A DNA stretch of 24,132 bases from an uncultured Oscillospiraceae bacterium. GTDB lineage: Bacteria; Bacillota; Clostridia; Oscillospirales; Acutalibacteraceae. This document shows positions 14,735-22,280 of the stretch, in pieces. The stretch lies in the NCBI GenBank assembly GCA_900542575.1, contig UQOE01000027.1:1-24132 (forward strand). Reading direction: 5' to 3'. A program made the position numbers and the translations under genes. Numbering within the stretch: the stretch's first letter is position 1; each line of letters begins with the position of its first letter. The notes beneath the pieces were generated by a model. It saw nothing but the letters and a program-made list of their open reading frames with translations, ran no database searches and was not told where the DNA came from.

Positions 14735-15594
14735 GAATCGGTCTCCCCCTTAATAATTACCATATTGTCCAGCTTCCACTTCTTTGCAATTTTCAGGAAG
14801 GTGCCGTCCGCCATCATCTCGTCCAGCGTCTCCTGTACCTGGTCCCGCAGAGCGGTGTTGCCCCGCTTAAAGGCCACAGCATACTGTTCCGAGGCAAGGC
14901 TCTCTTTCAGAATGCGGTAAGTCGGATGTTTTCGAAAATGCCTCTTTTTTCTGGCGTTGGCGCGTCTCGTAGCAATTTGATAGTCTGCCACGCCGATATC
15001 CATGGCAATGGCGTCCACTGCACCGGAGTCCAGGTTCAGGAAGCAGGTATTGTAATCATTTTCCACATCCAGCCCCGAAAACGTCGCGGCAAGGTCTTTC
15101 CGTTCATGGACCAGTGCGGACTCGGCGGAGGACTCCGTCTGAACGGCGACGAGTTTTCCCTTCAGGTCTTTCAGGGAGTGTATGTCGCTGTCGCCCCGTA
15201 CGACAACGGACTGAGTGTTGTCCGCATAGGGGTCGGAGAATGTGTATTTCCCTTCGCGCCCGTTAATTGTAAATCCGTTCCAAATACAGTCGATGGTGCC
15301 AGACGTCAGCTCCATGTCTTTCGAGTCCCAGTCAATGGGCTGCGCGACAAAGGTCCAGTGCCGTCTTCGACACACTTCCCGGGCAAGGTCCAGGTCAAAG
15401 CCAACATAGTGTCCGCTGTCGTCCATAAAGCCGTAAGGCGGGAACCCTGCGTCGAATCCAACGATAAAAGTGTTGGCTGAGTTATCCCCTGCCTTCTCCG
15501 TCTCCGCCGGCTCCTCCTGTCTCCCGCATCCTGACATGGCAAGGATGCCCGTCAGCAGAAGCAGAACCAGCAGCACGGAAAAAATCCGTTTCAT
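14731..15594 (-). CDS. Amino-acid ABC transporter substrate-binding lipoprotein
   Basis: 287 aa from ATG at 15594. A lipoprotein signal (MKRIFSVLLVLLLLTGILAM) ends in the lipobox MSGC, so the mature protein is anchored outside the membrane through that Cys. The mature part is a bacterial type 3 binding domain: FIVGFDAGFPPYGFMDD at its start, GFDLDLAREVCRR, then the second lobe with LKDLKGKLVAVQTESSAES. A basic stretch (RRANARKKRHFRKHP) in the second lobe is unusual. First gene of the operon; ligand likely a polar amino acid but not determinable. Confidence 0.93.
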   Translation of the reverse strand: MKRIFSVLLVLLLLTGILAMSGCGRQEEPAETEKAGDNSANTFIVGFDAGFPPYGFMDDSGHYVGFDLDLAREVCRRRHWTFVAQPIDWDSKDMELTSGTIDCIWNGFTINGREGKYTFSDPYADNTQSVVVRGDSDIHSLKDLKGKLVAVQTESSAESALVHERKDLAATFSGLDVENDYNTCFLNLDSGAVDAIAMDIGVADYQIATRRANARKKRHFRKHPTYRILKESLASEQYAVAFKRGNTALRDQVQETLDEMMADGTFLKIAKKWKLDNMVIIKGETDS

Positions 15595-15631
15595 CCTGCC
15601 TTCCCCCTCGAATGGCAAATCTCATTTGAAA

Positions 15632-15660
15632 ATTTTACCAAATCAGCCCGCTAAAGTAAA
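15632..15660 (-). promoter_or_regulatory. Promoter of the ABC transporter operon
   Basis: TTTACT (15655-15660) and TAAAAT (15632-15637) on the minus strand, 17-bp spacing, with an extended -10 TGG. It lies between the mgtE terminator and the lipoprotein start. Confidence 0.5.
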
Positions 15661-15674
15661 CGAGCCAGGCAGAA

Positions 15675-15707
15675 AAATGCCCCTGGCAGGTCCTGCCAGG
15701 GGCATTT
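15675..15707 (-). terminator. mgtE terminator
   Basis: Sixteen-base arms (AAATGCCCCTGGCAGG and its complement) form a nearly loop-free palindrome one base after the mgtE stop; TTTTT follows on the minus strand. Confidence 0.9.
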
Positions 15708-15708
15708 G

Positions 15709-17064
15709 TTACGCTAAATTCAGAATTGCGACCGAAATACTCAGGTAAATGAGCAGCGACACCGTGTCCACAATAGTGGTAATAAACGGACTTGCCACCA
15801 CGGCCGGGTCGGCGTGAAAACGTTCCGCCAGAATTGGAAGCACGCAGCCGATGAACTTGGCAAATACAATGACAATAATCATGACCAGGCTGATAACCAG
15901 GCTCAGTGAGAGTGCAATTTTGTCTATGTAGAGAAGTTTCAGCAGGTTGACAGCGGCCAGGGTAATGCCGACCAGCACGGCTACCCGTATTTCTTTCCAA
16001 ATAATCTTAAAGATGTCTTTTCCTTTAATATCCTCCACACTCAGTGCGCGGATAACCGAAATACCGGACTGGGAACCGGCATTGCCGCCGACGTCCATCA
16101 GAAGCGGAATATAGGCGGTCAGAGAGAAGCACGCCACCAGAACGCCCTGATAGTGGTTAATGATAAGGCTCGTAAAGGACGCGAGTATCATAAGAATGAG
16201 AAGCCAGGGAATTCGCTTTATATAGGTTGCAAAGACGCCGGTCTTCAGGTACGGCTTGTCGGACGGAGAGATGGCGGCCATCTTCTCAATGTCCTCCGTC
16301 GCCTCTTCCTCCAGGATGTCCACGACATCGTCGACCGTAATAATGCCGACCAGCCGGTTTTCCTTGTCCACAACCGGAACGGAGAGGATATCATATTTCT
16401 TTACAATGTTGGCGACCTCTTCCTGGTCGTCCAGGGTATGGACGGAGATAAGCTGCTTCTCATCATCCATGATGTCGTGAATTTTGGCGTCCGGGCTGTT
16501 GAACAGCAGTTCCGCAAGTTCAATGGAGCCCACCAGATGCCGGCTGCTGTCAATGACATAGGCCGTATAGACGGTCGCCTTTTCCCGGCCGGTGCTGCGG
16601 ATTTTCTCAATAGCCAGCGCAACTGTGCTGCTGTCGTGCAGCGTAATCATTTCGTCGGTCATAATACTGCCCGCCGAGTCGTCCGGATAATTCAAGAACT
16701 TGTTAATCGTCTTTCGCGTCTCCGGGCTGGCATTTTTCAGGACTCGCGTCACCACGTTGGCGGGAACTTCCTCGAGGAAGTCCACCGCGTCGTCGGTGAA
16801 CAGTTCATCTGCCAGGTCGCCGACCTCCCGGTCGGTAATAGAGTTGACAACCTTTTCCTGAAACTCCGGTTCCAGAAACGAGAAAACCTCTGCCGACATA
16901 TCTTTCGGCAGAATGCGGAACACTTTGCCGATGTCCTTGTCGTCTACGCGCTGAATGAACTCGGCAACGTCCGCCTCATTCAGTCCTTTCAGCTCATAGC
17001 GCAGCTGCATGAGTTTTCCCTGTTTCAGAAGGTCATCCAGAATACCGTAGTAAACTTCTTCCAT
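15709..17064 (-). CDS. mgtE: Magnesium transporter MgtE
   Basis: 451 aa from ATG at 17064 behind AGGAGG. Domains in order: the MgtE N domain (about 1-125), a pair of CBS domains (about 130-255, with GIITVDDVVDILEEEATEDIEKMAAI leading into the plug helix), and five membrane helices (about 285-451) with the hallmark PLLMDVGGNAGSQSG. The protein is a Mg2+ channel whose cytosolic domains close the pore when internal Mg2+ is high. It is monocistronic with a strong terminator. The 5' leader of about 250 nt is structured and probably regulatory (see the neighbouring entries). Confidence 0.96.
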   Translation of the reverse strand: MEEVYYGILDDLLKQGKLMQLRYELKGLNEADVAEFIQRVDDKDIGKVFRILPKDMSAEVFSFLEPEFQEKVVNSITDREVGDLADELFTDDAVDFLEEVPANVVTRVLKNASPETRKTINKFLNYPDDSAGSIMTDEMITLHDSSTVALAIEKIRSTGREKATVYTAYVIDSSRHLVGSIELAELLFNSPDAKIHDIMDDEKQLISVHTLDDQEEVANIVKKYDILSVPVVDKENRLVGIITVDDVVDILEEEATEDIEKMAAISPSDKPYLKTGVFATYIKRIPWLLILMILASFTSLIINHYQGVLVACFSLTAYIPLLMDVGGNAGSQSGISVIRALSVEDIKGKDIFKIIWKEIRVAVLVGITLAAVNLLKLLYIDKIALSLSLVISLVMIIVIVFAKFIGCVLPILAERFHADPAVVASPFITTIVDTVSLLIYLSISVAILNLA

Positions 17065-17071
17065 AAAAAAG

Positions 17072-17100
17072 CCTCCTGTCCCCGCGCACGGAAACAGAGG
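17072..17100 (-). promoter_or_regulatory. Hairpin sequestering the mgtE Shine-Dalgarno
   Basis: On the minus strand CCTCTGTTTCC pairs with GGGGACAGGAGG (11 pairs, two of them G-U, one bulged G) around a 6-nt loop. The AGGAGG of mgtE (17072-17077) lies wholly within the 3' arm, so translation would need the stem to open. Confidence 0.55.
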
Positions 17101-17154
17101 GCGCATTAAAGTTTATCTTTGAGTAACCGGAGCTGAAATAGTGTGCCGCTCCGC

Positions 17155-17259
17155 CTAAAAGACAAAATTTAAGGTGTCCCGCTCGTGCGCGTTCTGTTTT
17201 TTTCTGCTGCCACATAAGTGGTCAGGTACGTGCAAATTACTGCCGTCACCGCCGTCCAA
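17155..17259 (-). CDS. Candidate 34-codon small ORF in the mgtE leader
   Basis: A TTG at 17259 lies 8 nt after AGGAGGTGA (17265-17273), a full match to the 16S anti-Shine-Dalgarno. The frame runs 34 codons to TAG at 17155 and begins MDGGDGSNLHVPDH, then turns basic (GSRKKQNAHER). It lies inside the inferred mgtE transcript, about 50 nt from its 5' end and 90 nt before mgtE. It matches no family I know. It may be a leader peptide whose translation controls the downstream SD-hairpin, or a real small protein. Start codon and expression are unproven; the unusually good ribosome site is the main evidence. Confidence 0.4.
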   Translation of the reverse strand: MDGGDGSNLHVPDHLCGSRKKQNAHERDTLNFVF

Positions 17260-17318
17260 GCGAGTCACCTCCTCAGGGCATTTACTATGCCGCTCTATAT
17301 TATTTATATTGCTTAAAA

Positions 17319-17347
17319 ATTTTAACGCCCGGTTCCGAATCCGTCAA
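17319..17347 (-). promoter_or_regulatory. mgtE promoter
   Basis: TTGACG (17342-17347) and TAAAAT (17319-17324) on the minus strand with exactly 17-bp spacing. Start of transcription near 17312 gives a leader of about 250 nt. I did not find the conserved M-box (ykoK) core in it. Confidence 0.7.
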
Positions 17348-17355
17348 GAAAAAAA

Positions 17356-17383
17356 GCTGACACCGCCGAAAGGCAGCATCAGC
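17356..17383 (-). terminator. trpS terminator
   Basis: A 12-bp stem (GCTGATGCTGCC with GGCGGTGTCAGC, three G-U) with loop TTTC, then seven T on the minus strand. The T-run ends one base before the mgtE -35 box. Confidence 0.85.
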
Positions 17384-17409
17384 CAAATAGAGATACAAAC
17401 CCGTATCTG

Positions 17410-18414
17410 TTATTTCTTAAACTGGTAGTATCCGATTTTCTTCATAACCTTGCGAAGCGTGCGGGAAGATACGCGGTACGCCTGGTCAGCGCCCTTCTTC
17501 ATGCACTCCTCAATGTAGGCACGGTCGGAAGCGTATTCCTTGAATTTTTTCTGAACCGGAGTCACTTCGGCAATGACCGCATCGGCAACAGCCGATTTGA
17601 AGTCGCCATAGCCTTTGCCGGCAAACTCCTGCTCAATCTGCTCAAACGACTCACCGGTGCAGCAGCGGTAGATGGACATCAGGTTGTTGACGCCGTCTTT
17701 TCCTTCTGCATAGTGGACCGAGGCCTCCGAGTCTGTAACGGCAGACTTAATTTTCTTCTGAATGACGCTGGGCTCATCCATCAGAGAGACATAGCCTTTC
17801 GGGTTCGGGTCAGACTTGGACATCTTGTGAAGCGGGTCCTGCAGAGACATAATCCGCGCACCGCTGTCCATCATCAGGGGCTCAGGGAGCTTAAATACCT
17901 CGCCGTAAATGCCGTTGAACCGGTTGGCAATGTCACGCGTAATTTCCAGATGCTGTTTCTGGTCCGAGCCGACCGGAACATAGTCGGCCTGATAGAGCAG
18001 AATGTCCGCCGCCATCAGCGCCGGGTAGGCAAAGAGGCCGACGTTGACGTTGTCCGGATGGGACTTGGATTTATCTTTAAACTGGGTCATGCGGGACATC
18101 TCGCCAAACTGGGTGTAGCAGCTGAGAATCCAGCCGAGCTGCGCGTGCGTCGGCACCTGGCTCTGGACAAAGAGGATATTTTTCTCAGGGTCCAGATCGA
18201 GTGCCAGGAGCAGTGCGTACATATCTGAAATCTGCTTGCGGAATTTTTTCGGGTCCTGACGTACAGTAATGGCATGCAGGTCCGCAACGGCAAATGCGCA
18301 CTGGTAATCTTCTGCAACAGTATGCCAGTTCTTCAGTGCACCAATGTAGTTGCCCAAAGTGGGAACACCGCTGGGCTGAATCATACTGAGAACGGTTTTC
18401 TGTTTCTCTTCCAT
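17410..18414 (-). CDS. trpS: Tryptophanyl-tRNA synthetase
   Basis: 334 aa, standard length for bacterial TrpRS. The class I motifs are the HIGH-equivalent PSGVPTLGNYIGA near the N-terminus and KMSKS in DPLHKMSKSDPNPKG. The block LLYQADYVPVGSDQKQHLEITRD is the tryptophan/ATP site. It charges tRNA-Trp in the cytosol. An AAGAAGGGA ribosome site precedes the ATG at 18414. It follows the aminotransferase by 33 bp without a terminator, so the two are probably one transcript. There is no room for a Trp T-box directly before it. Confidence 0.97.
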   Translation of the reverse strand: MEEKQKTVLSMIQPSGVPTLGNYIGALKNWHTVAEDYQCAFAVADLHAITVRQDPKKFRKQISDMYALLLALDLDPEKNILFVQSQVPTHAQLGWILSCYTQFGEMSRMTQFKDKSKSHPDNVNVGLFAYPALMAADILLYQADYVPVGSDQKQHLEITRDIANRFNGIYGEVFKLPEPLMMDSGARIMSLQDPLHKMSKSDPNPKGYVSLMDEPSVIQKKIKSAVTDSEASVHYAEGKDGVNNLMSIYRCCTGESFEQIEQEFAGKGYGDFKSAVADAVIAEVTPVQKKFKEYASDRAYIEECMKKGADQAYRVSSRTLRKVMKKIGYYQFKK

Positions 18415-18447
18415 TTTTGATTCCCTTCTTCTTTCAAAAAACTGTAG

Positions 18448-19644
18448 TTATGCCATCATTTCACGGGCGGTCTCGCCGAGGCGCTTCATGCCCGCAACAA
18501 TCTCCTCGTCGGTGGGTGTGGAGAAATTGACGCGGATGTACTGCGTCTTCTGACTCTGGTCGGTGAGGAATGCCGTGCCGGGAACAACTGCCACTTTCTT
18601 TTCCATGGCTTTCTGGACGAACGTCATCATGTCCAGCTTATCATTCAGTCTGCACCAGATGAACAGGCCGCCTTCCGGGCGGACATAGGTGACCGCGTCG
18701 CCGAGCTCGGAGTCAATGAGGTCGCACATCAGGCTGAGTTTCTTCCGATAAATGCCCTGATTTTTCTTCAGGTGCGATTCAAGGTCGTACTCGTTCAGCC
18801 ATCGATACACCAGCATCTGGTTGAACATGGCGGTATGGACATCCTCTGTCTGCTTGCCGACGGTCATCTTTGCCAGAACCGGCTTTGGTCCTACAACATA
18901 GCCGACACGAATACCAGGAGAAATAATCTTGGAGAACGTGCCGGCATAGACGACGCGTCCCTCGGTGTCCATGGTCTTAATGGCCGGGACATCCTCGCCT
19001 GTGACACGGATCGTCCCGTACGGGTTGTCTTCCAGAATGATAATATCGTATTTGCAGGCGAGTTCATAAACGCGTCTGCGCTTCTCCAGGCTCATCGTCA
19101 CGCCGCCCGGGTTCTGGAAATTGGCAATCGTATAGAGGAATTTAATCTTGTGGTCCGTGTCCGCTTTAAGAGCGGCCTCCAGGGCATCGACGTCAATACC
19201 GTCGGACTCAATCGGAATGCCGACCAGGTCACAGCCATAGGAGCGGAAGCAGTTGAGCGAGCCGATGAAAGACGGGTTCTCACAGACAATCTTGTCCCCC
19301 TCGTTGCAGAGAACTTTAGTCAGGAGCTCCATGACCTGGGTGGCACCGCTGGTGACGATAATGCCGTCATCCTCGGTACCGATATCATCCCGCTTCTTCA
19401 GAATAACTCGAAGTTTTTCAATAAGCGGTGCGTATCCTTCCGTAATGCCGTACTGCAGCGCGGTAATGGGCTGTTCGTCCAGAATTTCAGCGGCAACATG
19501 GCGAATGGCCTCAATGGGGAAGGATTCCGGGGCCGGATTGCCCGCGGCGAAAGAGATGACATCCGGATCGGACGTGGACTTTAAGATTTCACGTACAGCG
19601 GATGGTTTGAGTCCGGCGATACGATCCGAGAATTTATATTCCAT
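18448..19644 (-). CDS. PLP-dependent aminotransferase, class I/II (LysN/2-aminoadipate type)
   Basis: 398 aa. PLP fold type I with the internal lysine in GTFSKIISPGIRVGY, the glycine-rich VTSGATQVMELL, FQNPGGVTMSLEKR and DNPYGTIR. C-terminal RVNFS supplies the carboxylate-binding arginine. The family contains 2-aminoadipate and aromatic/branched-chain aminotransferases and the catalytic half of MocR regulators; no N-terminal DNA-binding domain is present, so it is an enzyme. The operon with trpS hints at an aromatic amino acid, which is inference. A GAGAGG ribosome site precedes the ATG. Confidence 0.92.
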   Translation of the reverse strand: MEYKFSDRIAGLKPSAVREILKSTSDPDVISFAAGNPAPESFPIEAIRHVAAEILDEQPITALQYGITEGYAPLIEKLRVILKKRDDIGTEDDGIIVTSGATQVMELLTKVLCNEGDKIVCENPSFIGSLNCFRSYGCDLVGIPIESDGIDVDALEAALKADTDHKIKFLYTIANFQNPGGVTMSLEKRRRVYELACKYDIIILEDNPYGTIRVTGEDVPAIKTMDTEGRVVYAGTFSKIISPGIRVGYVVGPKPVLAKMTVGKQTEDVHTAMFNQMLVYRWLNEYDLESHLKKNQGIYRKKLSLMCDLIDSELGDAVTYVRPEGGLFIWCRLNDKLDMMTFVQKAMEKKVAVVPGTAFLTDQSQKTQYIRVNFSTPTDEEIVAGMKRLGETAREMMA

Positions 19645-19691
19645 GATCTACATTCCTCTCTGTTTTCGGTTACATACCATAATATTTTAAA

Positions 19692-19720
19692 ATTTTAGCA
19701 CACAGAGGCCTCTTTTTCAA
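19692..19720 (-). promoter_or_regulatory. Promoter of the aminotransferase-trpS operon
   Basis: TTGAAA (19715-19720) and TAAAAT (19692-19697) on the minus strand, 17-bp spacing, with TGC extending the -10. The 5' leader is only about 40 nt. Confidence 0.7.
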
Positions 19721-19790
19721 TCCACATCCCTCTCATTTCCGTGCCCGGACACAGCCACGTAGTTTAGCCAAAATTTTCACAATATATCCT

Positions 19791-19819
19791 TTGACATTTC
19801 TACGTTGTCCAGTTATAAT
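19791..19819 (+). promoter_or_regulatory. Consensus promoter of fba
   Basis: TTGACA (19791-19796) and TATAAT (19814-19819) with 17-bp spacing: a perfect sigma-70/SigA consensus, as expected for an abundant glycolytic enzyme. Confidence 0.92.
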
Positions 19820-19842
19820 GAAACCGTTCTAAGGATGAATCC

Positions 19843-19866
19843 ATGAAAGTATTATCAAAGGAGTAA
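19843..19866 (+). CDS. Possible 7-codon leader ORF before fba
   Basis: ATG at 19843 with AAGGATG 7 nt upstream encodes MKVLSKE and stops with TAA at 19864-19866. Its last codons are the AAGGAG that serves as the fba Shine-Dalgarno. Terminating ribosomes would sit on the fba start region. It may be chance. Confidence 0.3.
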   Translation: MKVLSKE

Positions 19867-19871
19867 TCCAT

Positions 19872-20822
19872 ATGTCTCTTGTAACTTCAAAAGAAATGTT
19901 CGAAAAAGCATACAATGGCGGCTATGCCATTGGTGCTTTTAATGTCAACAATATGGAAATCGTGCAGGGCATTCTGGCAGCTGCCCAGCACCTGGAAGCT
20001 CCGGTCATTCTGCAGGCATCCAAAGGTGCCATCAACTACGCCGGTTTTGACTATCTGAAAAATATGGCGCTCGCCGGCATTGAAAGAGCAGAAAACGCAG
20101 GTGTCGACCTCCCCGTCGTCCTCCACCTGGACCACGGCCCGGACTTTGAGACCGCCAAAGCCTGTGTCGACAACGGGTTTACCTCGGTTATGATCGACCA
20201 GTCCTCCAAACCCTTCGAAGAAAATATCGCCGTTACCAAGCAGGTCGTCGAATATGCACACGACCACGGTGTCGTTGTTGAGGCCGAGCTCGGTACCCTC
20301 AGCGGTGTCGAAGACGACGTCAATGTCGCGGACGACATGGCACAGTTCACCAACCCGGACGAAGTAGAGGAATTCGTAAGCCGCACTGGCGTCGACTCCC
20401 TTGCCATCGCCATCGGAACCAGCCATGGCGCCTACAAATACAAACCGGGCCAGAAGCCGCAGCTTCGGTTTGACGTTCTGGAAGAAGTTCAGGAACGCCT
20501 TCCCGGCTTCCCCATTGTCCTGCACGGCTCTTCCTCTGTTCCGCAGGAATTTGTCAAAGTCATCAATGAGCACGGCGGGAACATGCCGAACGCCATTGGC
20601 ATTCCGGAGGAAATGCTCCGCAAAGCCGCAGCCATGGCAGTCTGCAAAATCAATATCGACTCCGACCTCCGTCTCGCCATGACCGCGGCCATCCGCAAAC
20701 ATTTCGACGAGCATCCGGACCACTTTGATCCCCGCCAGTACCTCGGTGACGGCCGCAAGGCCATCCAGGAAATGGTCGAGCACAAGATGATCGACGTCCT
20801 CGGCTGCGACCACAAGGCATAA
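19872..20822 (+). CDS. fba: Class II fructose-bisphosphate aldolase
   Basis: 316 aa. Zinc and catalytic motifs are HLDHG (residues 85-89, with catalytic D87 and zinc ligand H88), EAELGTLSG, IGTSHGAYK (zinc His) and VLHGSSSVP (zinc His), then NIDSDLR for phosphate binding. It cleaves fructose-1,6-bisphosphate into two triose phosphates in glycolysis and works in reverse in gluconeogenesis. AAAGGAG lies 8 nt upstream of the ATG. It is monocistronic, with a consensus promoter and strong terminator. A tagatose-bisphosphate aldolase is less likely, given the isolated, strongly expressed context. Confidence 0.95.
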   Translation: MSLVTSKEMFEKAYNGGYAIGAFNVNNMEIVQGILAAAQHLEAPVILQASKGAINYAGFDYLKNMALAGIERAENAGVDLPVVLHLDHGPDFETAKACVDNGFTSVMIDQSSKPFEENIAVTKQVVEYAHDHGVVVEAELGTLSGVEDDVNVADDMAQFTNPDEVEEFVSRTGVDSLAIAIGTSHGAYKYKPGQKPQLRFDVLEEVQERLPGFPIVLHGSSSVPQEFVKVINEHGGNMPNAIGIPEEMLRKAAAMAVCKINIDSDLRLAMTAAIRKHFDEHPDHFDPRQYLGDGRKAIQEMVEHKMIDVLGCDHKA

Positions 20823-20846
20823 CTCTTCAACCCTCACACAGATCTT

Positions 20847-20876
20847 CGACGATCAGCCCGAATGGGCTGGTCGTCG
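20847..20876 (+). terminator. fba terminator
   Basis: 13-bp stem (CGACGATCAGCCC with GGGCTGGTCGTCG, one G-U) around GAAT, followed by six T. Confidence 0.92.
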
Positions 20877-20928
20877 TTTTTTATTGGGCTGCCCGTTTCG
20901 TCTCACCTCTGAATCGCGCACACAGAAA

Positions 20929-20953
20929 AGGCGCCGCCCAGCGGGCAGCGCCT
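20929..20953 (-). terminator. Terminator of the DUF4003-like gene
   Basis: 11-bp stem (AGGCGCTGCCC with GGGCGGCGCCT, one G-U) around GCT, followed by TTTT on the minus strand, 19 bp after the stop. Confidence 0.85.
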
Positions 20954-20971
20954 GAAAATTTCGAATAGAGA

Positions 20972-21940
20972 TCAGATAAAGAGGATGCTGAGCAGCGTCC
21001 ACATGGTGATGTCCATAGCAATGACCATGTCGCGGGTGACATCGTTGCCCGGGGCATTGGGGTCGGCCGGACGCAGGGTGCCGGAGACGACCATTGCGGC
21101 GTGCATGAGACGGACCGTCTTGCTGTATTTGGGGACGAGGCCACGGTACATCTCGTGTCGGGCCAGCTCTTTGTCGACGTCGATAATATCGTCGGCGATA
21201 TCCTCAATGTCGTAGGGAAGAAGTGCGTCAAGAGCAAGAACGGGGGCCTGGTAGTTGCGGCCGAACCTATAGCCTTTCGCCTTCAGGACATTGTAAAGGG
21301 CATGGTAGCGGGAGCAGCTCTCGTCGGCGTCGGAGCCATTCATAGCGAGCACGCGGCAAAGGGAGCGAAAACTGTCTGGGTCTCCGCAGTGTTCGCTGTC
21401 GAGATACTCGGCACAGCACTTGGTGTCCGCAATGATTTTTTCAGGGTCCTTGCCCGATTTAGCAATGAGAAGAGAGAAAAGGATGTCCCCGCCGGAGGAA
21501 AGAATGCGGTGATCCGCCTTCAGACGTTTGTAAACCTGCTCCGCTGAGAGGACGAGTGGCTCCCAGTCGTCGCGGCTCTCCTCTTCCGTCAGAACGATGG
21601 AAGCGAGCGGGACATAGTCTGGAAGCGGAGGAAAGTGCTTCCGGATGAGGACACGGGCATCCTGGAGATCTTTGAGCTTCTGCTTGGGGTCGCTGCTCAT
21701 AGCGAGATAGGACACGATGAGCAGAGCGGAAATACCGCTGAAGTCAGAAAAAAAGCCCTCCTCTTTGACGAGATAATTCTCACAGCGCTTGAGGGTCAGG
21801 ACAACCGGCTCAAGAGCGCGTTCTGCAAACATCTCCGCACAGATTGGGCGGGCATACATGTTCTGCAGCGGCTCAGCCCGGGAGATATTTCGCTGGGCGC
21901 GGACGAACCGAAGCGTATGGTTCTTAAGAGCTTTTTTCAT
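20972..21940 (-). CDS. DUF4003-like helical protein
   Basis: 322 aa, with no signal peptide. It is almost wholly alpha-helical, with segments such as DDWEPLVLSAEQVYKRLKADH, ILSSGGDILFSLLIAKSGKDPEKII and SRYHALYNVLKAKGYRFG. This layout fits the DUF4003 family of Firmicutes, whose function is unknown. The C-terminal 30 residues are hydrophobic (DMVIAMDITMWTLLSILFI) and could associate with the membrane. It starts at 21940 with GAAGG upstream and is divergent from the Hsp20 cluster, so a stress link is possible but unsupported. Confidence 0.7.
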   Translation of the reverse strand: MKKALKNHTLRFVRAQRNISRAEPLQNMYARPICAEMFAERALEPVVLTLKRCENYLVKEEGFFSDFSGISALLIVSYLAMSSDPKQKLKDLQDARVLIRKHFPPLPDYVPLASIVLTEEESRDDWEPLVLSAEQVYKRLKADHRILSSGGDILFSLLIAKSGKDPEKIIADTKCCAEYLDSEHCGDPDSFRSLCRVLAMNGSDADESCSRYHALYNVLKAKGYRFGRNYQAPVLALDALLPYDIEDIADDIIDVDKELARHEMYRGLVPKYSKTVRLMHAAMVVSGTLRPADPNAPGNDVTRDMVIAMDITMWTLLSILFI

Positions 21941-21989
21941 AAAAGCGGCCTTCTTCCCGTTCTCGAATACATTACCTTAAACATCAAAT

Positions 21990-22018
21990 ATTTTACTCAA
22001 TATAATAAGAGAGGTCAA
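21990..22018 (-). promoter_or_regulatory. Promoter of the DUF4003-like gene
   Basis: TTGACC (22013-22018) and TAAAAT (21990-21995) on the minus strand, 17-bp spacing, about 50 bp upstream of the start. Confidence 0.7.
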
Positions 22019-22100
22019 CCGGTTAGGGGCTGCGAGAGTCGCTAATATACAGAGCAAAAAGGGCAGAAGGATTTGGCATGAATATACCGTGTGAAATAAT

Positions 22101-22127
22101 TTAGCACTCTCACAAAAAGAGTGCTAA
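22101..22127. promoter_or_regulatory. CIRCE operator (HrcA-binding)
   Basis: TTAGCACTC-N9-GAGTGCTAA, a perfect match to the CIRCE consensus. CIRCE binds the HrcA repressor, normally in front of groESL and dnaK operons. Here it lies 40 bp before the -10 of the first Hsp20 gene. Confidence 0.95.
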
Positions 22128-22141
22128 ATATTAACAATTTG

Positions 22142-22172
22142 TTCACACATTCTGCAGAAAAGAGCCTATAAT
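22142..22172 (+). promoter_or_regulatory. Promoter of the first Hsp20 gene
   Basis: TATAAT at 22167-22172; TTCACA at 22142-22147 is the best -35, but its 19-bp spacing is long. A TTAACA at 22131-22136 also stands upstream. The leader from about 22179 is around 100 nt. Confidence 0.55.
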
Positions 22173-22238
22173 TAGAATTGTTCCAAGGGAACAGAGGCCA
22201 GACGGAACGACAGCACAGCGAAGGTGCTGCGGACCGCA

Positions 22239-22274
22239 GCCTCAGCAATAACATATCAATCAGCATTGGGAGGC
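22239..22274 (+). promoter_or_regulatory. Candidate RNA thermometer over the first Hsp20 Shine-Dalgarno
   Basis: GCCTC-AG-CAAT (22239-22249) can pair with ATTG-G-GAGGC (22265-22274), closing a 15-nt loop and burying the GGGAGG ribosome site (22268-22273), 7 nt from the ATG. A short stem with an internal bulge over the SD is what ROSE/fourU-type thermometers look like. A competing stem GCTGCG-GAC-CGCAGC lies just upstream. Confidence 0.45.
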
Positions 22275-22280
22275 TTTTAT

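Noticed and set aside
17033..17215. 60-codon frame with ATG inside the mgtE leader
   Set aside because: It overlaps the mgtE start in another frame and lacks a ribosome site; the 17155-17259 frame has a far better one.
17065..17310. M-box (ykoK) magnesium riboswitch before mgtE
   Set aside because: Expected from context, but the conserved core words could not be found by eye; a covariance-model search would decide.
19887..20837. 316-codon minus-strand frame opposite fba
   Set aside because: Shadow of a strongly expressed aldolase gene with all motifs present.
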